A stretch of DNA of 60,145 nucleotides from JBHOQX01 sp042408595 (GTDB lineage Bacteria; Chloroflexota; Chloroflexia; Chloroflexales; Roseiflexaceae): NCBI GenBank assembly GCA_042408595.1, contig JBHOQX010000013.1:1-60145 (forward strand), given 5' to 3'. This document shows positions 7,793 through 17,895 of the stretch, piece after piece. The notes beneath the pieces are model-generated. The model saw only the letters and a program-made list of their open reading frames with translations. It was not told the origin of the DNA and searched no databases. Made by a program: the position numbers and the translations under genes. The stretch's first letter is position 1. Each line of letters begins with the position of its first letter.

Positions 7793-9055
7793 TCATACCT
7801 CCCCCGGCTCGCGCCCCATCAGCCCACGCGTGCCGAAGCGGATGCGCTTGCGCCCCTCCTCGCTGGCCACGCCGCTGCGCAGCAGGCGCGTCGCCTCCTC
7901 CTCCACCGTCGCCGCCAGCGCCGTCTCACCGGCTTCGAACAGCCGCGTACCGGCCATCTTCAGCCGGCGCGTCGCCTCTTCGAGCCGCCCTGCCTCGACA
8001 TCCTGCCAGGCGCGCGACTGGAGCCGCCAGGCAACCAGCCGCTCCAGCCAGTATTTGACGGTCGAATCGACCTCGCGGCCGGCCTCGTCCGGCGGGCGGA
8101 CACTGATGTGGACGACCTCCTCGGCGAACTGGTCGCGCTGGCCGCCTGGCAGGTCGTAGCGCAGGCCGAGCTTCAGCAGCGGATGCTCGCCCGGGCCGAG
8201 CGGCGGCACGACGACCTCGAGCAAGAAGCTTTGCGGGTCGCCGCTCGGCCAGTCGCCCAGGGCCACCGCCCAGTGCAGGTCGGTCTCCTCGATCACCGGT
8301 AGAGTGGCGATGAATGGCCGCACCCGGTCGAGCGAGCGGAGTTGGCCGCCGGGGCGCAGCGCGGCGCTCAGCCGCACGCGCTGGGCGAAGATCGAGTGCA
8401 TCCGCTGCACTTCCTCGGCGAACGCACCAGCGATCTCGGCGGCGGAGGTGATGTAGCGCACCCGGCTGTTCTCGCGGGCGGTCATCGTCTCCAGCAAGTC
8501 TTCGTTCCACTCGCTGCCGATCCCGAGCGCTGTCAGGCCGATCCCGCGATCCTGAGCGCGCCGGGCGATCTCGACACAGCGCCCCTCGTCGCCGTAGGTG
8601 CGCCCGTCGGTCAGCAGCATGATCCGGCTGATGCCGCGCGCCAGCAGCGGCCGCTGGATCTCCTGCAGCGCCAGCGCCAGGCCGGTGGCCATCTCGGTGC
8701 CGCCGGCAGCCTCGATCCGAGTGACCGCCTGCTTCAGCCCCGGCCGGTCGACCAGCCGCTGCGCCGGGATGACGACCTCGGCCCGATCATTGAAGGTGAC
8801 GAGCGAAAAGTAATCATCCGGCCCGAGCTGGTCGATGATCCGGCCGGCGGCATCCTTCACCTGCTCGAGCCGCTCGCCGCGCATGGAAGAGCTGCGGTCG
8901 ATCACCAGGCACAGATTCAGCGGCAGCTTGGCGACCTGTGTCGCCGCGCCCTCGGGCAGCGCGTCCAGCAGCAGATACACAAGCTGCGGCTCGGCGCTCG
9001 CGGGGAGCGCCGGCCGGCTGAGCGTACGCTGGAGACGGATGCCGGGCATAGGCAT
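7793..9055 (-). CDS. von Willebrand factor A domain protein (YfbK/CoxL-like family)
   Basis: 420 residues from ATG 9055. The vWA metal-ion-dependent adhesion site is seen as LCLVIDRSSSM (DxSxS) followed by TEMATGLA and the LLTDGRTYGDEG strand. The C-terminal half (TDLHWAVALGDWP and VVVPPLGPGEHPLLKLGLRYD) is a beta-rich region often found behind vWA in soluble proteins, ending with an alpha-helical segment (LEEATRRLKMAGTRLFE). No signal peptide. vWA proteins commonly assemble signalling complexes; between an FHA gene and a PP2C gene it probably scaffolds or is a target of the kinase/phosphatase pair. The upstream spacer is a heptamer array. Confidence 0.85.
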   Translation of the reverse strand: MPMPGIRLQRTLSRPALPASAEPQLVYLLLDALPEGAATQVAKLPLNLCLVIDRSSSMRGERLEQVKDAAGRIIDQLGPDDYFSLVTFNDRAEVVIPAQRLVDRPGLKQAVTRIEAAGGTEMATGLALALQEIQRPLLARGISRIMLLTDGRTYGDEGRCVEIARRAQDRGIGLTALGIGSEWNEDLLETMTARENSRVRYITSAAEIAGAFAEEVQRMHSIFAQRVRLSAALRPGGQLRSLDRVRPFIATLPVIEETDLHWAVALGDWPSGDPQSFLLEVVVPPLGPGEHPLLKLGLRYDLPGGQRDQFAEEVVHISVRPPDEAGREVDSTVKYWLERLVAWRLQSRAWQDVEAGRLEEATRRLKMAGTRLFEAGETALAATVEEEATRLLRSGVASEEGRKRIRFGTRGLMGREPGEV

Positions 9056-9073
9056 TATCGGCGAGTTATGTAA

Positions 9074-9153
9074 TGATGCGTGATGCGGTGCGAACAAAGG
9101 ATGCGGGGTTCCAGGCCACTCCTCATGCAGCACTTCTAATGCAGCATCCCTCA

Positions 9154-9157
<4 letters not shown>
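9074..9157. repeat. Heptamer-phased inverted array
   Basis: Twelve 7-bp units. It opens with TGATGCG twice in tandem and ends with GCATCCC then TCATCAC, so the outer units are approximate reverse complements. It fills the vWA/PP2C spacer and overlaps the last codon of the PP2C gene. Confidence 0.6.
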
Positions 9158-10182
<1,025 letters not shown>

Positions 10183-10218
10183 GATGGTGTCGTCACCGAA
10201 TCGCGGAACATGGGGCGA

Positions 10219-12186
10219 TTAGGCCCGCAGCGCGTACAACTGATAATCCATGGAGCCGATGTAGACGATCCCCTCGTGAATCGCGGCAGAGGCGACGACC
10301 GGCGCGTTCGTCTGGAACTTCCACACCAGTGCGCCGCTGCCGGCGTCCAGCGCGTAGACGGCGCCGTCGGTCGCGCCGAAGTAGACGCGCCCACCCGCCA
10401 CCCGCGGCGACGACGCGATCTGTGCGCCGGTCTCGTACTTCCAGGCGACGCGGCCGTTTTTGGTTTCGAAGGCGTACAGCACCCCATCCACCCCGCCGAC
10501 GAAGACTCGCGAGCCGGCGATGCAGGGCGAAGAGTTGACATAGTGGCCGGTGCGGACGCGCCAGACCGGCCAGCCACCTTCGCCGTCCAACGCATAGAAG
10601 CTGCAATCCATCGAGCCGACGAAGACCATCCCGTCGGCGAAAGCGGGCGAGGAGCGCACCGGCTGCTGCGTCTTCTGCTTCCACTTCGTCGCGCCGTTGC
10701 GGATGTCCACGCAATAGATGTGGCCATCGTCCCCACCGAAGAAGACCGAGTCGCCGGCGACGCAGGCCGTCGAGCGGATGGGCATCCAACTGCGAAACTT
10801 CCAGATCATCGTGCCGCGCAGGCCATCGAGCGCGTAGAGATGCTGGTCGTCCGAGCCGATCATGACCACCCGATCATCGACGCGCGGCGACGAGCGCACC
10901 GGCTTGCCGGTGCGGAACACCCACCGCTGCTGGCCGCGCCGCAGCTCCAGCGCGTAGACGCAGCCATCCTCCGAGCCGGCGATCACCATGTCCTGCCAGA
11001 CGGCCGGCGACGCGGCGATGCCACCCTCGGTGGCGAACTTCCAGCGGAACTCGCCACGCGCCGCGTCCAGCGCGTACAGGTTGGTGTCGTAGCTGCCGAC
11101 AAACAGCATCCCGTTGCTGATGCATGGCGACGAGCGGACCTCATCCTCGCAGCGGAAGCTCCAGACCAGCTCGGTGCCGGTGGCTTTGCCGCGCGCCACC
11201 GCTGGCGCCGCCGGGCGACCGGGCGCGAGGGCGGTGGCGGGCGCAGGCGCGCTGAGCGCCAGCAGCGCCGCCTTCATCTCGGCGGCGGAGCCCCAGCGCG
11301 CGGCGGCCTCGTACTCCAGCGCCCGCCCGATAATCGCTTCCAGTTCGGGCGAGACCGCTGGGTTGAGCTGGCGGATCGGGCGCTCGTGGAAGGTGAAAGG
11401 CGTATCCAGGCGCGGATCGCTGCCGGTGAGCAGGTGGTGGAGCGTCGCACCCAGGGCATAGATATCGCCGCGCGGCTCGGCCAGGCCACGGTACTGCTCC
11501 GGCGGCGAGTAGCCCTCGGTGCCGATCATGGTCCCGCGCCGATCGCCGCGCACCAGGTCGCGCGCGATGCCGAAATCGATCAGGACGATCCGGTCGTCCG
11601 GCGTGACCATCACGTTCGACGGCTTCATATCGCGGAAGATGATCGGCTCGGGCGTGCGGGTGTGCAGGTAGTGCAGCACGTCGCAGATCTGGATCGCCCA
11701 ACGCACGACGCGCTCCTCCGGCAGCGGGCCGCCGGCCTCATCCAGCGCCGTCTCGAGGTCCTGCCCGGGGATGAGCTCCAGGACGAGGTAGACCCGGCCG
11801 TGCTCCTCGAAGAAGTCGTAGACCCGGGGGATGGCGGGGTGGTGCAGCGTCGCCAGCAGGCCGGCCTCGCGCTCGAAGTTCTTGAGGTTCAGCAGGCGGG
11901 TGTTCGAGTCCGGCGCGCTCTGAGCCATCTCCTTGATCGCGCACAGCCGGACAACATCCTTGAAGCGCAGGTCGCGCCCGCGATAGACGACGCTCATGCC
12001 GCCGATGCCATGCGTCGCCTCGATCAGGTAGCGCTCCTGCAGCACAACGCCCGGCTGCATCGCCGCGACCGGCGCGCGCCGCCCGCCGGACAGCCCGGTG
12101 CCGAAGCCGCCGGCCGGCGCAGCATCCGGCTCGACGCGCGCCGCGCCGATCCCTTTGGTCGTTCCCGCTTTTTTGATCAACGCCAT
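10219..12186 (-). CDS. Ser/Thr protein kinase with C-terminal PQQ-type beta-propeller
   Basis: 655 residues. The bacterial Hanks-type kinase lies at about 45-315: a variant glycine loop (THGIGGMSVVYRGRD), the lysine in LCAIKEM, the catalytic loop FRDMKPSNV (HRD replaced by FRD), the IDFGIAR metal motif and the activation segment GTEGYSPPEQY. After an Ala/Pro linker come about eight repeats of the PQQ/pyrrolo-quinoline type (for example VYALDAGSGALVWKF and LYALDGLRGTMIWKF), forming a beta-propeller sensor or docking domain. No transmembrane helix separates the two, so this kinase looks cytoplasmic, unlike the usual PASTA or periplasmic-sensor kinases. First gene of the minus-strand signalling set. 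Confidence 0.93.
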   Translation of the reverse strand: MALIKKAGTTKGIGAARVEPDAAPAGGFGTGLSGGRRAPVAAMQPGVVLQERYLIEATHGIGGMSVVYRGRDLRFKDVVRLCAIKEMAQSAPDSNTRLLNLKNFEREAGLLATLHHPAIPRVYDFFEEHGRVYLVLELIPGQDLETALDEAGGPLPEERVVRWAIQICDVLHYLHTRTPEPIIFRDMKPSNVMVTPDDRIVLIDFGIARDLVRGDRRGTMIGTEGYSPPEQYRGLAEPRGDIYALGATLHHLLTGSDPRLDTPFTFHERPIRQLNPAVSPELEAIIGRALEYEAAARWGSAAEMKAALLALSAPAPATALAPGRPAAPAVARGKATGTELVWSFRCEDEVRSSPCISNGMLFVGSYDTNLYALDAARGEFRWKFATEGGIAASPAVWQDMVIAGSEDGCVYALELRRGQQRWVFRTGKPVRSSPRVDDRVVMIGSDDQHLYALDGLRGTMIWKFRSWMPIRSTACVAGDSVFFGGDDGHIYCVDIRNGATKWKQKTQQPVRSSPAFADGMVFVGSMDCSFYALDGEGGWPVWRVRTGHYVNSSPCIAGSRVFVGGVDGVLYAFETKNGRVAWKYETGAQIASSPRVAGGRVYFGATDGAVYALDAGSGALVWKFQTNAPVVASAAIHEGIVYIGSMDYQLYALRA

Positions 12187-12446
12187 ACCGCGACGCCTCC
12201 CGAGGATGCCAGCCGGCCGCGCCCACGCGCGACGGATTGATTGCCATTATAGAGCCTGCCCGGGAGCGAGGCAACTAGCTTTCGCCGTAGGAACAACACC
12301 AGATCGGCAAGGTAGATTGCAGAATCGCTTGCTGTCGGGTACTATCTGCCCGGCCGGCGGCGTGAGTCGCCAGCGGCGCCGCGCGATGCGGCGATACGCA
12401 CGTGTTGGTAGCATGAACTCGCGCCGCGCGCGAAAGGATACGTCTC

Positions 12447-13418
12447 GTGGCTATGCGCGTCTTGATCACCGGCCTCACCGGCCCGGTTGGCAGCTTCCTG
12501 GCCGATTACCTGCTCACGCTGCCGGATGTCGAATTGCACGCCTTCAAGCGCTGGCGCAGCGACCCTCGCCCGATCGCCCACTTGCTTGGGCGGGTGACGA
12601 TCCACGAAGGCGATATCGAGGACCCATTTGCCGTGGCGGCGGCGGTGCGGGCCGCCGCGCCGGAGCGGGTGTTTCACCTGGCGGCGCAGAGCTACCCCTC
12701 GGCATCGTGGGGTGCGCCGGTGACAACGCTGCGGACAAACGTCGAGGGGACGGCGAACCTGCTGGAGGCCGTGCGCGCCCATGCCCCGGCAGCCCGCGTC
12801 CACATCGCCGGCTCCAGCGCGCAGTACGGCCCGGTCGCCCCGGAGGAGACGCCGATCCGCGAAGACCGGCCCATGCGCCCGGCCTCGCCCTATGGCGTGA
12901 GCAAGGTCGCGCAGGAGCTGCTCGGGCTGCAATACCACGCCAGCTACGGCCTGCACGTGGTCGTCACCCGCTCGTTCAACCATGTCGGGCCGCGCCAGGG
13001 CGACCGCTGCGCGATCCAGACCTTTTGCCAGCAGATGGCACGGATCGAGGCCGGCCTGCAGCCGCCGGAGCTCCTCGTCGGCAATCTGGAGACGTGGCGC
13101 GACTTCACGCATGTCGCGGATGTCGCGCGGGCGCTGTGGCTGCTGCTGGAGCGCGGCCGCCCCGGCGAGGCGTACAATCTCTGCTCCGGGCAGGCCACCC
13201 GCATCGGCGATATCGTGGCGATGGTGCGGGAGCGTGGGCGCGCGCCGGCGACGCTGCGGGTCGATCCGGCGCGCCTGCGGCCGGTGGACGAGCCGATCCT
13301 CCTCGGCGACAACAGCAAGCTCCGGCACGACACCGGCTGGTCGCCGCGGATCGGCATGGCGCAGATCGTGGACGAACTGTTGGCCTACTGGCGGGAGCGC
13401 GAGGGGGTGGGCGGATGA
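12447..13418 (+). CDS. NAD(P)-dependent sugar-nucleotide epimerase/reductase (RMD/GMD-like)
   Basis: 323 residues, extended SDR. The nucleotide-binding glycine motif is GLTGPVG near the N-terminus; the catalytic set is S (GSSAQYGP) and YGVSK (Tyr and Lys). The combination of RSFNHVGPRQ and the region RDFTHVADVARAL is typical of GDP-4-keto-6-deoxy-mannose reductases and GDP-mannose 4,6-dehydratases. I place it nearer the reductase (RMD) because of its length. It would make a deoxyhexose for surface glycans. GTG at 12447 is used; an ATG two codons on is equally possible. It is alone on its strand between kinase and oxidase genes. Confidence 0.88.
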   Translation: MAMRVLITGLTGPVGSFLADYLLTLPDVELHAFKRWRSDPRPIAHLLGRVTIHEGDIEDPFAVAAAVRAAAPERVFHLAAQSYPSASWGAPVTTLRTNVEGTANLLEAVRAHAPAARVHIAGSSAQYGPVAPEETPIREDRPMRPASPYGVSKVAQELLGLQYHASYGLHVVVTRSFNHVGPRQGDRCAIQTFCQQMARIEAGLQPPELLVGNLETWRDFTHVADVARALWLLLERGRPGEAYNLCSGQATRIGDIVAMVRERGRAPATLRVDPARLRPVDEPILLGDNSKLRHDTGWSPRIGMAQIVDELLAYWREREGVGG

Positions 13419-13481
13419 TGCGACGACAAGGTGACAGGGTGACACGATGTGTCACGCGTCCTGCGTCCTGCGTCACTCGTC
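13419..13481. repeat. Heptamer-phased inverted array
   Basis: Nine 7-bp units beginning at the stop of the epimerase gene. The right half repeats CTGCGTC in tandem; the centre is GTGACAC-GAT-GTGTCAC, a perfect 7-bp stem. The same core occurs in the array at 42200. It overlaps the 3' end of the convergent R2lox gene. Confidence 0.7.
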
Positions 13482-14360
13482 GCCCCCGTCCATCCGCTCC
13501 ACCTCCGCCGGCGGGCGGCCGCGGGCGCGCTCGATCCGGTCGAGGCGGCGGGCGAACTGGCCGAGCGCGTAGTCCATGAACATCTGCTGCTCCAGCCCGA
13601 ACGGCACGACCTCGTAGCAGGCGAAGGCCTCGTCGATCACGCCGACGGCGTGGATGACCAGGTCGTTCATCCGCGCCACGATCAGGTCCCACAGCGCGTC
13701 GTCGGCGGCGATCAGGCGCGAGAGCAGGTAGACGCCGTAGGCGATGTGGCGCGACTCGTCCTGCTTGATCAGGCGGACGCCGCGGCGCGTGCCCGGTAGC
13801 AGGTCGTGGCGCTCCAATACGGTGAAGTAGGCGTGATAGCCGGTTTCGGCCAGCACCCCCTCCACGATCATGGTGTAGGTCAGCGCAGCTTCGGCCTGCG
13901 CCGCCGGCGAGGGATCGGCGGCCAGGCGGCCCATCGCCGCCGGGAGCGCCTCGTGGATGAGCGCCCGGTAGTGCGGCGTATGGTAGCGGCTCAGGTCGCC
14001 TGGCGTACCAGCCACTTCGTCGAGAAAGCGGCGGAAGAAGTCGGTGTGCTTGGCCTCCTCCCAGAGGAAGCTGGTGAGGAACAGCTCCTCTTCCACCCGG
14101 CCCTCGCTGGCGATCACGCCGATCAGGGGCAGCAGGTCGAGCGTGACCGCCTCCTCGCCGGCCTGGAACAGCGCGGTCAGGCGCAGCAGCATGTCGCGCT
14201 CGTCGTCGCGCAGCGCGGCCCAGTCGCGCCGGTCCCGGCCGAAGTCGATGTCGCTCGGGTTCCAGATGCCGAGACGCTTCGCCTTCTCGAACAGGCGCAT
14301 CGGCGGCGCGTCGCGGCGCAGGCCGCGGCTGGTAGTGGCAAAGGTGTGGTGCGTGATCAT
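13473..14360 (-). CDS. R2-like ligand-binding oxidase (R2lox)
   Basis: 295 residues from the ATG at 14360, the size of the family. All metal ligands of the ribonucleotide-reductase-R2-like fold are visible: E69 in AGEEAV, EEAKH, EGVLAETGYH and KQDESRHIAYG. R2lox proteins hold a Mn/Fe cofactor with a bound fatty acid and form a Val-Tyr crosslink; the matching residues are V72 and the Tyr of AETGYHAY. It probably oxidises a lipid or hydrophobic ligand with O2. The start codon overlaps the stop of the SH3b gene by ATGA, so translation is coupled. Confidence 0.92.
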   Translation of the reverse strand: MITHHTFATTSRGLRRDAPPMRLFEKAKRLGIWNPSDIDFGRDRRDWAALRDDERDMLLRLTALFQAGEEAVTLDLLPLIGVIASEGRVEEELFLTSFLWEEAKHTDFFRRFLDEVAGTPGDLSRYHTPHYRALIHEALPAAMGRLAADPSPAAQAEAALTYTMIVEGVLAETGYHAYFTVLERHDLLPGTRRGVRLIKQDESRHIAYGVYLLSRLIAADDALWDLIVARMNDLVIHAVGVIDEAFACYEVVPFGLEQQMFMDYALGQFARRLDRIERARGRPPAEVERMDGGDE

Positions 14361-15631
14361 GGTTCGATCGGGGCCTTCGCGCTGGTCTCTGCGTCGATCG
14401 TCAGCAGGGTGACGCTGACCCAGCCGGTCACACCGCGGATGTTGGTGATCTTGAACCACGTGCCGGCCGGATTCTTCGCCAGAATCTGCACCGTCTCGCG
14501 GGCGTTGATCTGGTCGAGCACTCTCCCTTGCAGGTTCGGCTGCTCGCGCACGTTGCCGCCGTTGAAGACCGTGGCGCTCAGCCCGGTGGGGGACGGGGCG
14601 GCGGTAGGCGTGCCGGCCGCCGCCGTGGGCTGGGCCGCCTCGCCGGCCACCGGCACCTGCGCGGCGACTCCCGGCGCGATGGTGAGCAGTGTCGCGCTGG
14701 CCCAACCGGTGGCCGCCGGCGCCTGGAGGCGGTACCAGCGGCCGTCCGCCGTCTTCTCCAGCAGCGTCACGGTCTGCCCGGCGACAAGCTGGCCGCGCAC
14801 CGCACCGTTCAGGCTGGGCGCCTCGCGGATGTTCCCACCGTTGAAGACAGTTGCCGTGAGCACGGCGGTCGCCGTCGGCGCGGGGGTGGCCGCGGCCGTG
14901 GGGGTGGCCGCCGCCGTGGGGGCGGCGGTCGGCGCGGCGGTCGGCGCGGCGGTCGGAGCTGTGGCGGCCTCCTGGAAGAAGCTGCCGCGGTAAATCTGCG
15001 GAATGTTCAGCCGGGCCGGTTCGGAGGTGATCACCTGATTGTTGGGCAGGGTGGAGACCAGTGAGACGCTATATTCATGATCGGGGGACGGCTTCGGCGC
15101 GCCGGCGGAGCGCTCGATCAGCATGCGGATGCGCCCGCCGCGCACCTCGGCGCTGGCGCTGGACGGGTCGAACCAGGCGAAGTCCTGGCCGTCCTCCTTC
15201 ATCACCGCCGTGACGGTCGCCCCGTCCGGCAGGGTGGTGTCAGCCACCACGGTGATCTTGTTCGCGCCGGCGACATCGGCGGCGACGTTGCTGATCGTGG
15301 GTGGGGGCAGCACCGGCTGGGGGCCGCCAGCGGTCTCCGGCGCGTTCAGGAAGAAGAGCGCTACGGCGATCCCGGCGATCAGCAGCAGCGGCACGAGCAC
15401 GACCAGCAGCCGGATGATCGGCGCGGCGTTGCGGAAGCGATCGCCCAGGCTGGCCGGCTCCTCGACCGGCAGGGACGTATAGTCCACCGGCTGGCCGAGA
15501 TCGGCCGGCGGCACGATCTCGAGATCATCGGCGCGGCGCCGGCGGCGCAGCAGCACCACAACCACGATCAGCAGCAGCACGACAACCGCGGCAACGACGA
15601 GGACGAGGGGATTCTGGAACGCGTCGAACAT
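14357..15631 (-). CDS. Membrane-anchored protein with two SH3b domains
   Basis: 424 residues from ATG 15631. Two hydrophobic segments lie near the N-terminus (LVVAAVVVLLLIVVVVLL and LLVVLVPLLLIAGIAVALFF), then an extracellular Ig-like region (about 110-210), a low-complexity PTAAPTAA linker, and two bacterial SH3 repeats: TVFNGGNIREAPSLNG to WASATLLTI, and TVFNGGNVREQPNLQG to WVSVTLLTI. SH3b domains bind cell-wall peptides. Overlapping ATGA coupling to R2lox is odd and suggests a surface or membrane complex that delivers or protects the oxidase's lipid ligand; that is inference. Confidence 0.82.
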   Translation of the reverse strand: MFDAFQNPLVLVVAAVVVLLLIVVVVLLRRRRRADDLEIVPPADLGQPVDYTSLPVEEPASLGDRFRNAAPIIRLLVVLVPLLLIAGIAVALFFLNAPETAGGPQPVLPPPTISNVAADVAGANKITVVADTTLPDGATVTAVMKEDGQDFAWFDPSSASAEVRGGRIRMLIERSAGAPKPSPDHEYSVSLVSTLPNNQVITSEPARLNIPQIYRGSFFQEAATAPTAAPTAAPTAAPTAAATPTAAATPAPTATAVLTATVFNGGNIREAPSLNGAVRGQLVAGQTVTLLEKTADGRWYRLQAPAATGWASATLLTIAPGVAAQVPVAGEAAQPTAAAGTPTAAPSPTGLSATVFNGGNVREQPNLQGRVLDQINARETVQILAKNPAGTWFKITNIRGVTGWVSVTLLTIDAETSAKAPIEP

Positions 15632-15729
15632 CGGTGGATGGTTCCTTTCACCGAGCGAGAGCGTGGTGAGCGGCAAGGGGCCGCCCGCCTCGCATCATAT
15701 GACAACTTGCCGTAATCTGCAAGGCGGTG

Positions 15730-15738
15730 TGCTATAAT
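15730..15738 (+). promoter_or_regulatory. Extended -10 promoter for accD-accA
   Basis: TGCTATAAT is a consensus extended -10 box, about 30 bases before the accD start. The best -35 match (TTGCCG at 15707) is 20 bases away, so the extended TG probably compensates. Confidence 0.7.
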
Positions 15739-15768
15739 AGCGCGTCGTCGCACGGCAGGAGTGACCTC

Positions 15769-16719
15769 ATGAAAGAGTTCTTCCAGCGTTCCAAGAAGGG
15801 CTTCGTCGCCGAGCAGCCGCCGGCCGAGAACCAGATCCCGGAAAACATGTGGGTGAAGTGCTCGTCCTGCCGCGAGCTGATTTACCAGAAGCAACTGCTG
15901 GATAATCTCAAGGTCTGCCCACGCTGTGGCTTTCACATGCGGCTCCGCGCCCACGAATGGCTCGGCCTGCTGGACGAGGGTTCGTTCGTCGAGCGGGACG
16001 CCGGGCTGATGCCGCAAGATCCGCTCGGCTTCGTCTCTTCACGGGAAAGCTACGCGGACAAGCTCCGGGCCAGCCAGGAGCGGCTCGGGATGCCGGATGC
16101 CGTGATCGGGGGCGAGGGCGCGATCCATGGCCTGCCACTCGTGGTCGCCGTCGCCGATTTCGAGTTTATGGGCGCGTCGATGGGGAGCGTCTACGGCGAG
16201 AAGATGACGCGCGCCGCCGAGCGCGCCGCCGAGCGCGGCGTGCCGCTGCTGACGATCAACACCAGCGGCGGGGCCCGGATGCAGGAGGGGGTGATCTCGC
16301 TGATGCAGATGGCAAAGATCAGCATCGCCCTGACCCGCCTGGCCGCCGCCGGCCAGCCGCATATCTCGCTGCTGGTCGACCCGTGCTACGGCGGTGTGAT
16401 GGCATCCTACGCCTCGGTGGCCGATATCATCATCGCCGAGCAGGGTGCGAACATTGGCTTCGCCGGCAAGCGGGTGATCGAGCAGACGCTGCGGCAGAAG
16501 CTCCCGCCCGATTTCCAGACTGCCGAGTTTATGCTTCAGCACGGCATGGTCGATATCGTCGCGCCGCGCGGCGAGCTGCGCGCCCTGCTGGGCCGGCTGC
16601 TGCGGCTGCACGCCGCTCCGCGCCGGTTACATGCCGACGCCCGGCTCCAGCCGGTGCCGTTCGCCGCCGCGGTGAATGGCCGCCCGCCGGCCGTGCCGCG
16701 CGAGGTGAGCGAGCGATGA
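15769..16719 (+). CDS. accD: Acetyl-CoA carboxylase carboxyltransferase subunit beta
   Basis: 316 residues from the ATG at 15769 (GCAGGAG upstream). The N-terminal four-cysteine zinc ribbon is CSSC...CPRC; the carboxyltransferase core includes FEFMGASMGSVYGEKM, LLTINTSGGARMQEG and VDPCYGGVMASYA, which binds acetyl-CoA and carboxybiotin. Together with AccA it transfers the carboxyl group to acetyl-CoA in the first committed step of fatty-acid synthesis. The stop overlaps the accA start (ATGA). Confidence 0.96.
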   Translation: MKEFFQRSKKGFVAEQPPAENQIPENMWVKCSSCRELIYQKQLLDNLKVCPRCGFHMRLRAHEWLGLLDEGSFVERDAGLMPQDPLGFVSSRESYADKLRASQERLGMPDAVIGGEGAIHGLPLVVAVADFEFMGASMGSVYGEKMTRAAERAAERGVPLLTINTSGGARMQEGVISLMQMAKISIALTRLAAAGQPHISLLVDPCYGGVMASYASVADIIIAEQGANIGFAGKRVIEQTLRQKLPPDFQTAEFMLQHGMVDIVAPRGELRALLGRLLRLHAAPRRLHADARLQPVPFAAAVNGRPPAVPREVSER

Positions 16720-17585
16720 CGACCGAGCTGAGCGCATGGGACCGGGTGCAACTGGCGCGGCACGCGCAGCGCCCGCATACCCTCGATTACATCCGCGGCC
16801 TGTGCGAAGACTTCGCCGAGCTGCACGGCGATCGGCGCTTCGGCGACGACCCAGCGCTGGTGGGCGGCCTGGCGATCTTCGACGGGCGCACGGTGGTCGT
16901 GCTCGGCCATCAAAAGGGCCGCAACACCCGCGAGAACCTCGACCGCAACTTCGGCATGCCCAAGCCGGAGGGCTACCGCAAGGCGCTGCGGCTGTTCGCC
17001 TACGCCGAGCGCTTCGGCATGCCGCTGCTCTGCTTCATCGACACCCCCGCCGCCGATCCGGGCAAGGAGTCCGAGGAGCGCGGGCAGGCCAACGCCATCG
17101 CCGAGTGCATCCTGCGCATGGCCGGGCTGCGCACCCCGATCGTCGCCTGTGTGATCGGCGAGGGAGGCAGCGGCGGCGCCCTGGCGGTCAGCGTGGCCGA
17201 CCGTATTCTGATGATGGAGAACGCTGTCTACTCGGTGGTCTCGCCCGAGGGATGCGCCTCGATCCTCTGGCGCGACGCGGCGAAGGCTCCCGAGGCGGCC
17301 CGCGCTATGCGGATCACCGCTGCCGACCTGGCTGGGTTGGGCATCGCCGACGAGCTGATCCCCGAGCCGGAAGGTGGCGCGCACCTCGACCCAGAGGCGG
17401 CGATCGCCGCGGCGGGTGCGGCCATCCGCCGCCACCTGCACGAGCTGCTTGCTCTTGATATCGAGGCCCTGCTGGCCCGCCGCTATGGCAAATACCGCGC
17501 GATCGGCCACTTCCGCGACGAGCAACTGAACCCGTTCGCTGCCATGGCCCCCGCGGCCGCATCCTCGGCGCTCCCATTTCCGTAA
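16716..17585 (+). CDS. accA: Acetyl-CoA carboxylase carboxyltransferase subunit alpha
   Basis: 289 residues; the frame is longer upstream but the ATG at 16716 overlapping the accD stop is the evident start. AccA signatures are visible: LDYIRGLCEDFAELHGDR, GHQKGRNTRENLDRNFGMP, the oxyanion region CFIDTPAADPGKESEERGQ and IGEGGSGGALAV. The N-terminus is slightly shorter than in E. coli (319 residues). Operon with accD; the two halves form the alpha2-beta2 carboxyltransferase. The C-terminal 25 residues are an unconserved Ala/Pro-rich tail. Confidence 0.96.
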   Translation: MTTELSAWDRVQLARHAQRPHTLDYIRGLCEDFAELHGDRRFGDDPALVGGLAIFDGRTVVVLGHQKGRNTRENLDRNFGMPKPEGYRKALRLFAYAERFGMPLLCFIDTPAADPGKESEERGQANAIAECILRMAGLRTPIVACVIGEGGSGGALAVSVADRILMMENAVYSVVSPEGCASILWRDAAKAPEAARAMRITAADLAGLGIADELIPEPEGGAHLDPEAAIAAAGAAIRRHLHELLALDIEALLARRYGKYRAIGHFRDEQLNPFAAMAPAAASSALPFP

Positions 17586-17675
17586 TACCCCATGAATACC
17601 TGACCGCCGCGGCCCGCTTTCTGCTATAGCCGCGGCGCCGGCGGGGGCAAGCGCCTGTGATCCGTCTCGCAAGCC

Positions 17676-17815
17676 GTCTGCTACGGGGAGGTATGGCGGG
17701 CGAAGCCCTCCACGGTTCTTGATCTTCCGCCGGGTGCCCGGGGGGCTGGGGCCTGCGGCCCGCACCCCCTCGCTGGGAGCGTTTCCGGCCGCCTCTCACG
17801 GGCGGGCATCGTACG
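17676..17815. repeat. Dispersed GC-rich palindromic repeat, copy 1
   Basis: The block contains GGGGAGGTATGG, GCGAAGCCCTCCA, GGGGCCTGCGGCCC and CGCTGGGAGCGTTTCC in that order. The same order of segments recurs at 54170-54285, and parts of the first segment recur near 25000 and 27350. Several segments fold back on themselves. It fills most of the accA-prkA spacer before the promoter; I see no gene in 17586-17860. Confidence 0.6.
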
Positions 17816-17860
17816 GACGATCCTCGGCCAGGAGTGGCACGAATGTTCCACTCAAAACCC

Positions 17861-17889
17861 TTGACGCTCGTTCCAGCGGTTGCTATAAT
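17861..17889 (+). promoter_or_regulatory. Strong sigma-70-type promoter of the prkA operon
   Basis: TTGACG, a 17-base spacer and TATAAT (preceded by TGC) form a near-consensus vegetative promoter. Transcription should start near 17896, giving a 290-base leader to prkA. Confidence 0.85.
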
Positions 17890-17895
17890 AGTAGC

